Position numbers and translations under genes: made by a program
Source of the DNA: Dickeya oryzae
GTDB taxonomy: Bacteria; Pseudomonadota; Gammaproteobacteria; Enterobacterales; Enterobacteriaceae
Length of the DNA stretch: 64,000 bases
Direction: 5' to 3'
Assembly: GCF_009372235.1 (NCBI RefSeq)
Contig: NZ_ML762921.1
Coordinates: 186,001 to 250,000 of the forward strand
The notes under the pieces: model-generated
Told to the model about the DNA's origin: nothing
Seen by the model: the letters and a program-made list of their open reading frames with translations, nothing else
Database searches by the model: none
Part shown: positions 26,851 through 34,402 of the stretch, in pieces
How the letters are laid out: each line of letters begins with the position of its first letter
How positions within the stretch are numbered: position 1 is the stretch's first letter

Positions 26851-28129
26851 ACACGCTCTCCTCAATAAAACGCAATACATTCAGCAGGGTGGCCTCATCG
26901 CCAAACCCGCCCGCTTTCGTCATGACGGGAATATCGCCTACCAGGCTATCGAGCAAACGTCCCCAGGGGACGCAGGAAGCAATCTGTCCTTTGATATGAA
27001 ATCCGCTGGCCTGTAACGCAGTCGCGGCCGCAATGGCGATATCCCCGCCGGATAAATAGAGCCCGCCCGGTCGCTGACGCTGCACGATACGCCGCGTCAG
27101 TTCACCCAGCTGGCGACTGATGGTCTCCCCCAGTTGCTGACGGCTCATGCCGTAGCGCTGGCACAGACTGTCCACCTCAAAACGCTGATTATCGTCACGG
27201 CAGGTGCGCAGCACGCAGTGCTGCCCGGTGGCTAACACCGCTGCCGCCTGCTGACTGATCTGCACCAGCAGACCGTCATCCGCCGTCAGTAACCCGGCGA
27301 TATCGACATCGATTAACTGCACGTCGGGGCGTTGACCGGCGACATTAATCTGCAATTGAGCAATTTCACTCATCGAACCAATCACCGCCAGCAACGACCG
27401 GCACGGTGCCGGAAACGACAGATGCTGCGCCAGCGCTTCACTCAATCCGGCAGACCCGACCAGCAGCGGTTTTTCGGCTAATTGGGCGGCCGCCGCAACA
27501 ATATGGTCGAGATCCTGTTGACTCTCGGCATCCAGCACCACCAGCCGCACACCGCTATCACTGAGCTGTTGCAGTCGAGCCGCCAGATTGCCGCTACGCA
27601 CGTCGCCCAGCGGCAACGCTGCCTGAGCCAGCTGGGTTTGCTCCGCCAGTCGTTTACCGATGGATGCTGAACGTACCGGCGTTTTCGGGTCGCTGGCGAA
27701 TTCGGTATCTGTGAGCAACACGCCATGCACCCACACCTGCCCGTCACGGGTCATGCGCCCCAGCGTTGGCGCAGCAGGCGCAATCAATGCCAGCGACAGA
27801 TCCGCCGCATTCAGTGCCGCTTCTATTTCTGCACCGGGGTTACCACGCAAGGTCGAATCCACCTTTTTAACGATCCAACCGCGCGCGCCAGTTTTACGCC
27901 ACAACGCCACCGCCTGTGCGGTACGCTCCGCCGCTACGGAAGCCGTGACAGCACGGCTGTCGGTGTTCACCACGAGTGCATCATCCGTCTGTCCGGTATG
28001 GATAGCCGTGACGTCAAACATCACATTCACCCGCGCCCCCTGCAGCGCCAGACCGACGCCCGCATCGTTCGCACCCGTGAAGTCATCTGCCACCACCATG
28101 ATTGGGGTGAGTTCACGCCCGTCCGGCAT
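26843..28129 (-). CDS. Four-carbon acid-sugar kinase (DUF1537 family, DtnK/OtnK-like)
   Basis: This 428-residue kinase has the N-terminal DUF1537 domain ([34 protein letters not shown]) and the C-terminal nucleotide-binding domain ([22 protein letters not shown]). The family phosphorylates C4 sugar acids such as D-threonate, D-erythronate or 3-oxo derivatives at the terminal hydroxyl. The direct overlap with PdxA2 points to D-threonate or D-erythronate. ATG 28129 is used because GGAGA is seven bases away; ATG 28135 is too close. It is divergent from the alcohol dehydrogenase gene across a 215-base control region. Confidence 0.9.
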   Translation of the reverse strand: MPDGRELTPIMVVADDFTGANDAGVGLALQGARVNVMFDVTAIHTGQTDDALVVNTDSRAVTASVAAERTAQAVALWRKTGARGWIVKKVDSTLRGNPGAEIEAALNAADLSLALIAPAAPTLGRMTRDGQVWVHGVLLTDTEFASDPKTPVRSASIGKRLAEQTQLAQAALPLGDVRSGNLAARLQQLSDSGVRLVVLDAESQQDLDHIVAAAAQLAEKPLLVGSAGLSEALAQHLSFPAPCRSLLAVIGSMSEIAQLQINVAGQRPDVQLIDVDIAGLLTADDGLLVQISQQAAAVLATGQHCVLRTCRDDNQRFEVDSLCQRYGMSRQQLGETISRQLGELTRRIVQRQRPGGLYLSGGDIAIAAATALQASGFHIKGQIASCVPWGRLLDSLVGDIPVMTKAGGFGDEATLLNVLRFIEESVCE

Positions 28130-28161
28130 ACCCATTCTCCATCAGTCCGATTACCTGAAAA

Positions 28162-28190
28162 TGATTATATTGAATCATGATTGATTATAT
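28162..28190. promoter_or_regulatory. Direct repeats in the divergent control region (candidate DeoR site)
   Basis: TGATTATAT occurs at 28162-28170 and 28182-28190, exactly 20 bases apart, with a TGAATCATGATT segment between. Same-face repeated sites are common for DeoR-family repressors, and the regulator gene is the last gene of the adjoining operon. Confidence 0.4.
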
Positions 28191-28205
28191 GTGAGCAACA
28201 TCAAA
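28190..28205. promoter_or_regulatory. Candidate CRP site
   Basis: TGTGA-GCAACA-TCAAA matches the CRP consensus arms at nine of ten positions. It lies between the divergent kinase and alcohol dehydrogenase genes, where catabolite control of a carbon-source cluster would be expected. Confidence 0.45.
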
Positions 28206-28344
28206 TTATTCAAAACCAATTTCACCTATAAATTACCCCACACAATGCGAGCAAAACGATTTTTTTCCATCACAGCACAGAAATGTGATTGAAAAAAATC
28301 AGACCTATCCAGCTGAAGTCACAGCAAAAAGACAAGGTACCAGT

Positions 28345-29481
28345 ATGAATATCAACAGCACCCTCATCAGCGGTTATCAGGCACTCCAGGATCTGGGCTA
28401 CCTCCTGCGCGGCAGGCAGCACGTACTGTTGGTGACGGACAAGAACATCGTGGGACTGGCCGGGGTTCAGGCGCTGATCACACAACTAAAGGACAGCGTG
28501 CCGCACCTTTCCCTGATTGATAACGTGCCAGCCGAACCCAGCCAGCACGATGTGGCTGCGGTATTGCAACAGTTGCCCACCACCCAACCTGACTTGGTGA
28601 TTGGCGTCGGGGGCGGTAGCGTACTGGACGTCGCCAAACTGCTGTCGCTGCTGTGCGCCGGTGAAGAAGGCATCACGCTCGATAGCCTGCTGGAAGGTCG
28701 CAAACCAACGCGGCGCACCACCTCGTTGCTGATCCCAACAACCGCGGGCACCGGTTCTGAAGCCACGCCAAACGCCATTCTGGCTATTCCGGAAAAAGAA
28801 ACCAAAGTCGGGATTATCACCCCGGTAATGCTGCCGGATTATGTGGCGCTGATACCTGAATTGACCACCAGCATGCCAGCGCACATCGCTGCTTCAACCG
28901 GCATTGATGCGCTCTGTCACCTGATCGAATGCTTTACCGCCACCATCGCCAACCCGGTGGCCGACAACTATGCCTTAATCGGCATGAAGAAACTGTTCGC
29001 CAACATCGAAACCGCGGTGAACGAACCTTCCAATCTGGAAGCACGCCTGAACATGCTGTGGGCTTCCTATTACGGCGGCGCATCTATCGCCCACTCCGGT
29101 ACCCATCTGGTCCACGCCATGTCTTACCCGCTGGGCGGCAAGTACCACATTCCTCATGGGGTAGCGAACGCCATTCTGCTGGCACCGTGCATGCGCTTCG
29201 TTCAGCACGCGGCGGCGGAAAAATTCGCGCAGGCCTATGACCTGCTGCCGGATGCCGACCTGTCGCTTTCCACTGAACAGAAAGCCGCCGCACTGGTGGA
29301 TTACTTCACCGCGCTGGTGAAACGACTGAATCTGCCGTCGTCGCTGCAACAGTTGGGCATTAGCCCGGATCACCTGCCGTATCTGGTGGAATCCGCCTTG
29401 CAGGTACAGCGACTGATGAAAAATGTCCCGACTACCGTGACGGCGCAGGATGTCCACGCCATTTATTCAACGCTGTTTTAA
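28345..29481 (+). CDS. Iron-containing alcohol dehydrogenase family protein
   Basis: The 378-residue group III dehydrogenase has the NAD-binding GVGGGSVLDVAKLLS, TTAGTGSEATPNAIL, and metal-ligand blocks DALCHLIECFTA and GKYHIPHGVANAI. I start it at ATG 28345 with AAGG upstream; the frame extends to 28285 but that part looks like leader. It is the first gene of the plus-strand arm, ahead of the lyase. In this context it probably interconverts an aldehyde and alcohol of a short sugar acid, for example reducing the four-carbon aldehyde acid from the lyase step to D-threonate. That assignment is inference. Confidence 0.9.
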   Translation: MNINSTLISGYQALQDLGYLLRGRQHVLLVTDKNIVGLAGVQALITQLKDSVPHLSLIDNVPAEPSQHDVAAVLQQLPTTQPDLVIGVGGGSVLDVAKLLSLLCAGEEGITLDSLLEGRKPTRRTTSLLIPTTAGTGSEATPNAILAIPEKETKVGIITPVMLPDYVALIPELTTSMPAHIAASTGIDALCHLIECFTATIANPVADNYALIGMKKLFANIETAVNEPSNLEARLNMLWASYYGGASIAHSGTHLVHAMSYPLGGKYHIPHGVANAILLAPCMRFVQHAAAEKFAQAYDLLPDADLSLSTEQKAAALVDYFTALVKRLNLPSSLQQLGISPDHLPYLVESALQVQRLMKNVPTTVTAQDVHAIYSTLF

Positions 29482-29555
29482 CCACATCCGTATTTAACAA
29501 CATCCGTTCTAAAAACGTCGCTCTGGATAATGAAAAAGACCGAGGAACAATAACG

Positions 29556-30440
29556 ATGACTAAAGCGATTACAGGCGTACTGACGGCGATCGTCACGCCT
29601 TTTGACCATCAGGGGGAATTCAACCCCACCGCCATGCGCCAGCAGGTTCAACGCCAGATGCGCTATGGCAACGGCATTTTCTGTAACGGCACCAACGGTG
29701 AGTTCTTTGTGCTGCACACCGATGAGAAAGTGGCCGTCACCGAAACCTGCGTGGACGAAGCCGCCGGGAAAGTGCCGGTGGTGGCACACATCGGTGAAAT
29801 CTCTACCCGTGAAACCATCAAGCTCGGTAAACGCATCGCCGCGCTGGGCGTGGATGCCGTTTCCGTTATCACGCCGTATTTCGTGCCGCTCAAACAAAGT
29901 GAACTGATAGACCACTACCGTGCTGTGGCGGACGCGCTGCCGGTACCGGTGTTCATGTACAACATTCCGGCCCGTACCGGCAATACGCTGCAACCGGAAA
30001 CGGTGCGCGTGCTGGCTGAGCACCCGAACATTATTGGCATCAAGGACAGCGCCGGTAGCTACGAAAGCCTGAGCGGTTTCCTGCAAGCCGTGAAAGACAT
30101 GCCGAACTGCGACGTGCTCAATGGCCCGGATTCGCTGATTCATCAGGGGTTTGTCGACGGTTGTTCCGCCTGTATTTCTGGCCTGGCCAACGTTGCGCCA
30201 CAGGCCATCAGCGAAATCTGGCACCGCTTCCATGCTGGCGATATTGACGGTTCCCGTCAGGCGCAGGAGCAGGTGAGTGAACTGCGTAAGACGCTGTACG
30301 CGGTAGCCTTCTCTCCTGCTGTGGTGAAAAAGGCGCTGGTACTGATGGGGCAGGACGTCGGGGTGAGCCGCTACCCGATTGCGTTCTCAGCACAAGACGA
30401 AGAGACCATTCGCACCATTATTAAACCGTTCTCACAGTGA
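29556..30440 (+). CDS. DapA/NanA-family lyase (pyruvate-forming aldolase)
   Basis: This 294-residue TIM-barrel class I aldolase has the substrate-carboxylate loop GTNGEFFVL (DapA has GTTGES), the tyrosine motif YNIPARTGN and the Schiff-base lysine in IGIKDSAGS (about residue 165). The true dapA is a separate biosynthetic gene elsewhere in enterobacteria, and the context here is catabolic. Members of this family with a YhcH and a symporter nearby usually cleave sialic acids or other 2-keto-3-deoxy sugar acids into pyruvate and an aldehyde. It is 74 bases after the dehydrogenase and 37 before the symporter. Confidence 0.9.
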   Translation: MTKAITGVLTAIVTPFDHQGEFNPTAMRQQVQRQMRYGNGIFCNGTNGEFFVLHTDEKVAVTETCVDEAAGKVPVVAHIGEISTRETIKLGKRIAALGVDAVSVITPYFVPLKQSELIDHYRAVADALPVPVFMYNIPARTGNTLQPETVRVLAEHPNIIGIKDSAGSYESLSGFLQAVKDMPNCDVLNGPDSLIHQGFVDGCSACISGLANVAPQAISEIWHRFHAGDIDGSRQAQEQVSELRKTLYAVAFSPAVVKKALVLMGQDVGVSRYPIAFSAQDEETIRTIIKPFSQ

Positions 30441-30477
30441 ATGAGAACCTACCCTTACTCCTACAGGATCGAAAACC

Positions 30478-31899
30478 ATGAACCATTTTGATCTGACAGA
30501 CACACTTATCATCGTTGGGATAATTGTCGTCTACATCGCGCTGACCTCCTGGCTGACCCTGCGCCTGCGCAGTAACTCCAACTCGGAGTTCATGGAAGGT
30601 TCACGCGCACTGCCAGCCTTTATCGTCGGTATCCTGCTGATGACCGAATTTATCGGTGCCAAATCAACCGTCGGTACGTCACAGGCCGCCTTTGAGAGTG
30701 GTATCGCGGCCTCCTGGTCGGTGATTGGCGCAGCTATCGGTTTCCTGCTGTTTGGTATGATTCTGGTGAAGAAGATCTATAACACCGGGAAAATCACCAT
30801 TTCCGGAGCTATTGCCGAGCGTTATGGCAACACCACCAAGAACATCATCTCCATCATCATGATCTACGCACTGTTGCTGGTTAACGTGGGTAACTACGTC
30901 AGCGGCGCTGCGGCCATCTCCACCGTGCTGAAAGTCAGTCTGCCGGTGGCGGCACTCATTACCGCTATCGTCAGTACCTTCTATTTCTACTTCGGCGGCA
31001 TCAAAGGCGTAGCCTACGTCACCTTGATCCACAGCGGTCTGAAATACGTTGGGGTGATGATCATTTTGTACGTGGCGCTGAAAATGACCGGCGGCATCAC
31101 ACCGATGGTCGAGAAGATGCCGGAATTCTACTGGACCTGGGACGGCAGTATCGGTGCCAGCACCATCGGTGCATGGCTTATCGGTACCATCGGCTCCATT
31201 TTCTGTACCCAGTTTGTGATTCAGGCTATCGCCTCCACCAAAGATGAGAAATCTGCCAAACGGGCGACCTGGATTGCGTTCCTGTTCTGTATGCCGATCG
31301 CCATTGCGATTGCCATCATCGGTGTCGCCGCCAAATTCGTACACCCGGAAATCAAGAGCCTGTACGCGTTGCCTATCTTCCTGCAGGACATGAATCCGTG
31401 GCTGGCAGGTCTTGTCACCACCTCGCTGGTCGCCTCCATCTTTATCAGCGTGAGTACGGTTGCACTGGCGATTGCCTCGCTGATCGTGAAAGATTTCTAC
31501 GTGCCGTACTGCAAACCCACGCCGGAAAAAGAATTCAAGATGACCCGCGTGTTCTCGCTGATCATCGGCTTCCTGCCGCTGGTGTTCGTACTGCTGGTGC
31601 CAGAAGTGCTGAAACTGTCGTTCTTTACCCGTGCCATTCGTCTGTCGATTTCCGTGGTGGCGATGGTCGCCTTCTACCTGCCGTTCTTTAGCAGTTCACG
31701 TGGCGTCAACGCCGGTCTGATTCTGTCCTGTGTCGTCACCTCCGTCTGGTACATCATGGGTAACCCATTTGGCATCGACAACATGTACATTGCACTGGCA
31801 ACACCGGCCGTGGTGATGGCGCTTGACCGCCTGATCCCCAACAAAGCCGCCAAAGCCGGACAGAAAGCTGAACCATCCGTACCTCATTCTGGAGCCTAA
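30478..31899 (+). CDS. Sodium/solute symporter (SSS family)
   Basis: This 473-residue inner-membrane protein has about 13 hydrophobic helices and SSS-family features such as GSRALPAFIVGILLMTEFIG and NVGNYVSGAAA. It lies between a NanA-type lyase and a sialidase-fold gene, the arrangement seen in sialic acid and sugar-acid clusters where SSS transporters import the acid with sodium. It is the only transporter in this cluster, so it presumably brings in the substrate, either the free sugar acid or a small glycoside. Start ATG 30478 has an ACAGGA site upstream. Confidence 0.93.
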   Translation: MNHFDLTDTLIIVGIIVVYIALTSWLTLRLRSNSNSEFMEGSRALPAFIVGILLMTEFIGAKSTVGTSQAAFESGIAASWSVIGAAIGFLLFGMILVKKIYNTGKITISGAIAERYGNTTKNIISIIMIYALLLVNVGNYVSGAAAISTVLKVSLPVAALITAIVSTFYFYFGGIKGVAYVTLIHSGLKYVGVMIILYVALKMTGGITPMVEKMPEFYWTWDGSIGASTIGAWLIGTIGSIFCTQFVIQAIASTKDEKSAKRATWIAFLFCMPIAIAIAIIGVAAKFVHPEIKSLYALPIFLQDMNPWLAGLVTTSLVASIFISVSTVALAIASLIVKDFYVPYCKPTPEKEFKMTRVFSLIIGFLPLVFVLLVPEVLKLSFFTRAIRLSISVVAMVAFYLPFFSSSRGVNAGLILSCVVTSVWYIMGNPFGIDNMYIALATPAVVMALDRLIPNKAAKAGQKAEPSVPHSGA

Positions 31900-31905
31900 G
31901 TAGTC

Positions 31906-33081
31906 ATGACGACCGAAACCATTACCATCGAACGCGACGGCCTGGTCCGCCCGGCTGACGCAGACAACCAACGTCTTGACGCGTACATTCCGTCAGAATG
32001 CCCGCAGAACCATGCGTCTAACCTGCTGCATCTGCCCAATGGCGATGTGCTGTGCGTCTGGTTCGGCGGCACCCAGGAAGGGGTGTCGGACATCTCAATT
32101 TATCTGTCGCGGCTGGTGAACGGGAGCGGGCAATGGACGCCGGCTGTCAAACTCTCCGACGACCCGACCCGTTCAGAACAGAACCCGGTGCTGTTTCTGG
32201 CACCAGACGGCGTACTGTGGTTACTGTACACCGCGCAGAAATCTGGCAATCAGGATACCGCCATCGTGCGTTACCGCCAGTCACAGGATCAGGGCTACAC
32301 CTGGGGCGAAATCGGTACACTGCTGGAACAACCCGGCACCTTTATCCGCCAGCCGATTACCGTGCTGCCCAACGGCGACTGGCTGCTGCCGGTGTTCTAC
32401 TGCCGCGTCCAGCCGGGTGAGAAATGGGTCGGCAACGATGACATCAGCGCGGTGAAGATTTCAAGCGATCGCGGCCAAACCTGGCGTGAGTCGGTGGTGC
32501 CAAACAGCACGGGTTGCGTACACATGAACATCACCCTGCTCAAAGACGGCACTCTGCTGGCGCTGTTCCGCAGCCGCTGGGCCGATTTCATCTACCGCAG
32601 TCACTCGACCGACGGCGGGGAAACCTGGTCTGAACCAGAGGCGACACGTCTTCCGAACAACAACTCGTCGATTCAGGTGACCACACTGGATAACGGCCAT
32701 CTGGCACTGGTGTTTAACGCCATGAATGCCGACGGCGCGACCGAACGCCGCCTGTCGTTGTATGACGAAATCGAAGACGAAGAAGAGAGCGATGCCAAAA
32801 TGCCGGAAATCGCCACCGGACGTAGCGCCTTCTGGGGCGCGCCACGTGCGCCGATGACGCTGGCAATTTCTGAAGACGGTGGGAAAACCTGGCCGTGGCA
32901 GCGCAATCTGGAAGTGGGTGACGGTTACTGCATGACCAACAACTCAACCGAGAAGCGTAACCGCGAATTCTCCTACCCCAGCATCAAACAGGGGCCGGAC
33001 GGCAAACTGCACATCGCGTTTACCTACTTCCGTCAGGCGATTAAATACGTCTGCGTCAGCGAAGAGTGGGTCAAAGGTTAA
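31906..33081 (+). CDS. Cytosolic sialidase-fold (BNR repeat) protein
   Basis: The 391-residue six-bladed-propeller protein has Asp boxes SSDRGQTW, STDGGETW and SEDGGKTW, and an early SECPQNHASNL segment. It belongs to the predicted neuraminidase group (COG4692-like). There is no signal peptide, so it should act inside the cell on imported material. Sialidase-fold enzymes also hydrolyse other 2-keto-3-deoxy acids: a GH33 relative in Bacteroides releases Dha from rhamnogalacturonan II. It is six bases after the symporter and precedes YhcH. True sialidase activity is unlikely to be the point in a plant-associated organism. Confidence 0.88.
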   Translation: MTTETITIERDGLVRPADADNQRLDAYIPSECPQNHASNLLHLPNGDVLCVWFGGTQEGVSDISIYLSRLVNGSGQWTPAVKLSDDPTRSEQNPVLFLAPDGVLWLLYTAQKSGNQDTAIVRYRQSQDQGYTWGEIGTLLEQPGTFIRQPITVLPNGDWLLPVFYCRVQPGEKWVGNDDISAVKISSDRGQTWRESVVPNSTGCVHMNITLLKDGTLLALFRSRWADFIYRSHSTDGGETWSEPEATRLPNNNSSIQVTTLDNGHLALVFNAMNADGATERRLSLYDEIEDEEESDAKMPEIATGRSAFWGAPRAPMTLAISEDGGKTWPWQRNLEVGDGYCMTNNSTEKRNREFSYPSIKQGPDGKLHIAFTYFRQAIKYVCVSEEWVKG

Positions 33082-33089
33082 CCCGGTCT

Positions 33090-33112
33090 CCCCTCCCTCT
33101 TGCAGGGAGGGG
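33090..33112 (+). terminator. Intercistronic hairpin after the sialidase-fold gene
   Basis: CCCCTCCC and GGGAGGGG pair around a seven-base loop, starting nine bases after the stop. There is only a short CTTT after the stem, so it probably attenuates rather than ends transcription into the yhcH-like gene. Confidence 0.5.
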
Positions 33113-33150
33113 CTTTCGCCGCTTCCCGTCTACTTGCTAAGGAACCACTT

Positions 33151-33624
33151 ATGATCGCAGGTAATCTGAATCATCTGTCACTGGCCACCTTGCCCGAACC
33201 GCTGTGGCGCATTCTTTCCGGCTTCACGCTTGCGCAGCTAAACGCGCTGCCAGCAGGGAAATACCAGCCGGATAACGTGGACTGGTTCTATTCTATTGGC
33301 ACGGTATCCACCGCACCGAAAGCCGAACGTCATACCGAATTCCACCGCCGTTTTCTCGATATCCAGCTGATTCTGGCAGGGGAAGAGATCATCGGCTACG
33401 ACCTGAACGACGCCAGTGATCGCGCCGCCACCGAACGCAAACCGGACCTGTTTATTCTGGAACAGTCGCAGGTACCGCACGCCATTCGACTGGCCGCCGG
33501 GGATTTCGTCACCTTCTATCCGGGTGAACCCCATCAGGCGCTGTGCGCCATCAACGACCAGCCAGCCCCGGTGAAAAAAGCGGTGTTTAAGATACCGGTT
33601 GAGCAACTACACACTCAGGGGTAA
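33151..33624 (+). CDS. YhcH/YjgK/YiaL-family protein (NanQ-like sugar-acid anomerase)
   Basis: This 157-residue cupin-like protein has the conserved EFHRRFLDIQLILAGEE segment and a late GDFVTFYPGEPHQAL that holds the metal-binding His/Glu set. E. coli YhcH (NanQ) speeds anomer interconversion of sialic acid before the lyase step. The start is ATG 33151 behind AAGGAACC; the longer frame from 33100 runs through the hairpin. Its presence with a NanA-type lyase indicates a cyclic 2-keto-3-deoxy acid substrate. Confidence 0.92.
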   Translation: MIAGNLNHLSLATLPEPLWRILSGFTLAQLNALPAGKYQPDNVDWFYSIGTVSTAPKAERHTEFHRRFLDIQLILAGEEIIGYDLNDASDRAATERKPDLFILEQSQVPHAIRLAAGDFVTFYPGEPHQALCAINDQPAPVKKAVFKIPVEQLHTQG

Positions 33625-33629
33625 CGCGT

Positions 33630-34313
33630 ATGTCAGCACAGAAACAGGCGGTGCTCACCGGCAGCAGCTCCGGCATCGGTGCCGCCATTACCGCCACTCT
33701 GCTGGCGTCGGGCTGGAAGGTCATCGGGCTGTCACGTCAACCGGGCGCGCATCAGCACCCCAATTTCAGGCATTGTCCGCTGGATATCACTGATACGCCT
33801 GCGCTCTGTGCCTTGCTGGACAGCCTGCCCGCCGTCGACGCAGTGATCCACGCCGCCGGGGTGATGAAAGCGGCGACACTGGGCACCTTGTCCTACGCCG
33901 ACAGCGAGCAGTTGTGGAAGCTGCACATTCAGGTAGCGGAAGTGCTAGCCGACAGACTGGTGAACAAACTGCCGCAAGGCGGGCGCATCGTCCTGCTGGG
34001 TAGCCGGACCTCCAGTGGTGCAGCCGGACGTAGCCAGTACGTCGCCACCAAATCGGCGATGATTGGTATGGTGCGAAGCTGGGCGGCCGAACTGGCCCCA
34101 CGCGGTATCACGGTGAATATTGTGGCACCGGGAGCGACCGAAACACCGATGCTCAACCAGCCGGGAAGACAAAGTTCACCGCCGAAACTGCCGCCCATTG
34201 GCCGGTTTATTCAACCGCAGGAAGTGGCCGATCTGGTCGCGTACCTGTTGTCCCCTTCCGCTGCCGCCATCACCGGACAACAACTGGTTATATGCGGCGG
34301 AGCCTCGTTGTAG
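33630..34313 (+). CDS. Short-chain dehydrogenase/reductase
   Basis: The 227-residue classical SDR has the cofactor motif TGSSSGIGAA, the HAAGV strand motif, the catalytic Ser in LGSRTSS and YVATK as the Tyr-Lys pair. It starts six bases after the YhcH-like gene and ends the operon. The early basic and hydroxyl residues after the glycine motif (LSRQPG) would suit NADP, but this is weak. It may reduce or oxidise a sugar acid or aldehyde in the same route as the iron dehydrogenase; substrate unknown. Confidence 0.92.
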   Translation: MSAQKQAVLTGSSSGIGAAITATLLASGWKVIGLSRQPGAHQHPNFRHCPLDITDTPALCALLDSLPAVDAVIHAAGVMKAATLGTLSYADSEQLWKLHIQVAEVLADRLVNKLPQGGRIVLLGSRTSSGAAGRSQYVATKSAMIGMVRSWAAELAPRGITVNIVAPGATETPMLNQPGRQSSPPKLPPIGRFIQPQEVADLVAYLLSPSAAAITGQQLVICGGASL

Positions 34314-34337
34314 CTGTGCGGCTAATGCCCCATGGTA

Positions 34338-34371
34338 ACCCGGCCACAAGCGCTACGCTGTGTGGCCGGGT
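34338..34371. terminator. Hairpin between convergent SDR and chemoreceptor genes
   Basis: ACCCGGCCACA pairs with TGTGGCCGGGT around a short loop, giving a long GC-rich stem in the 89-base gap between two converging genes. No clear T-tract; it could serve both strands. Confidence 0.55.
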
Positions 34372-34402
34372 CGCATGCATCATCCTGCATTAATTCAGAC
34401 AC

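Noticed and set aside
29556-30440. Reading the lyase gene as biosynthetic dapA
   Set aside because: The catabolic neighbours (symporter, YhcH, sialidase fold) and the GTNGEF loop argue for a sugar-acid lyase; dapA is normally elsewhere with bamC or alone.
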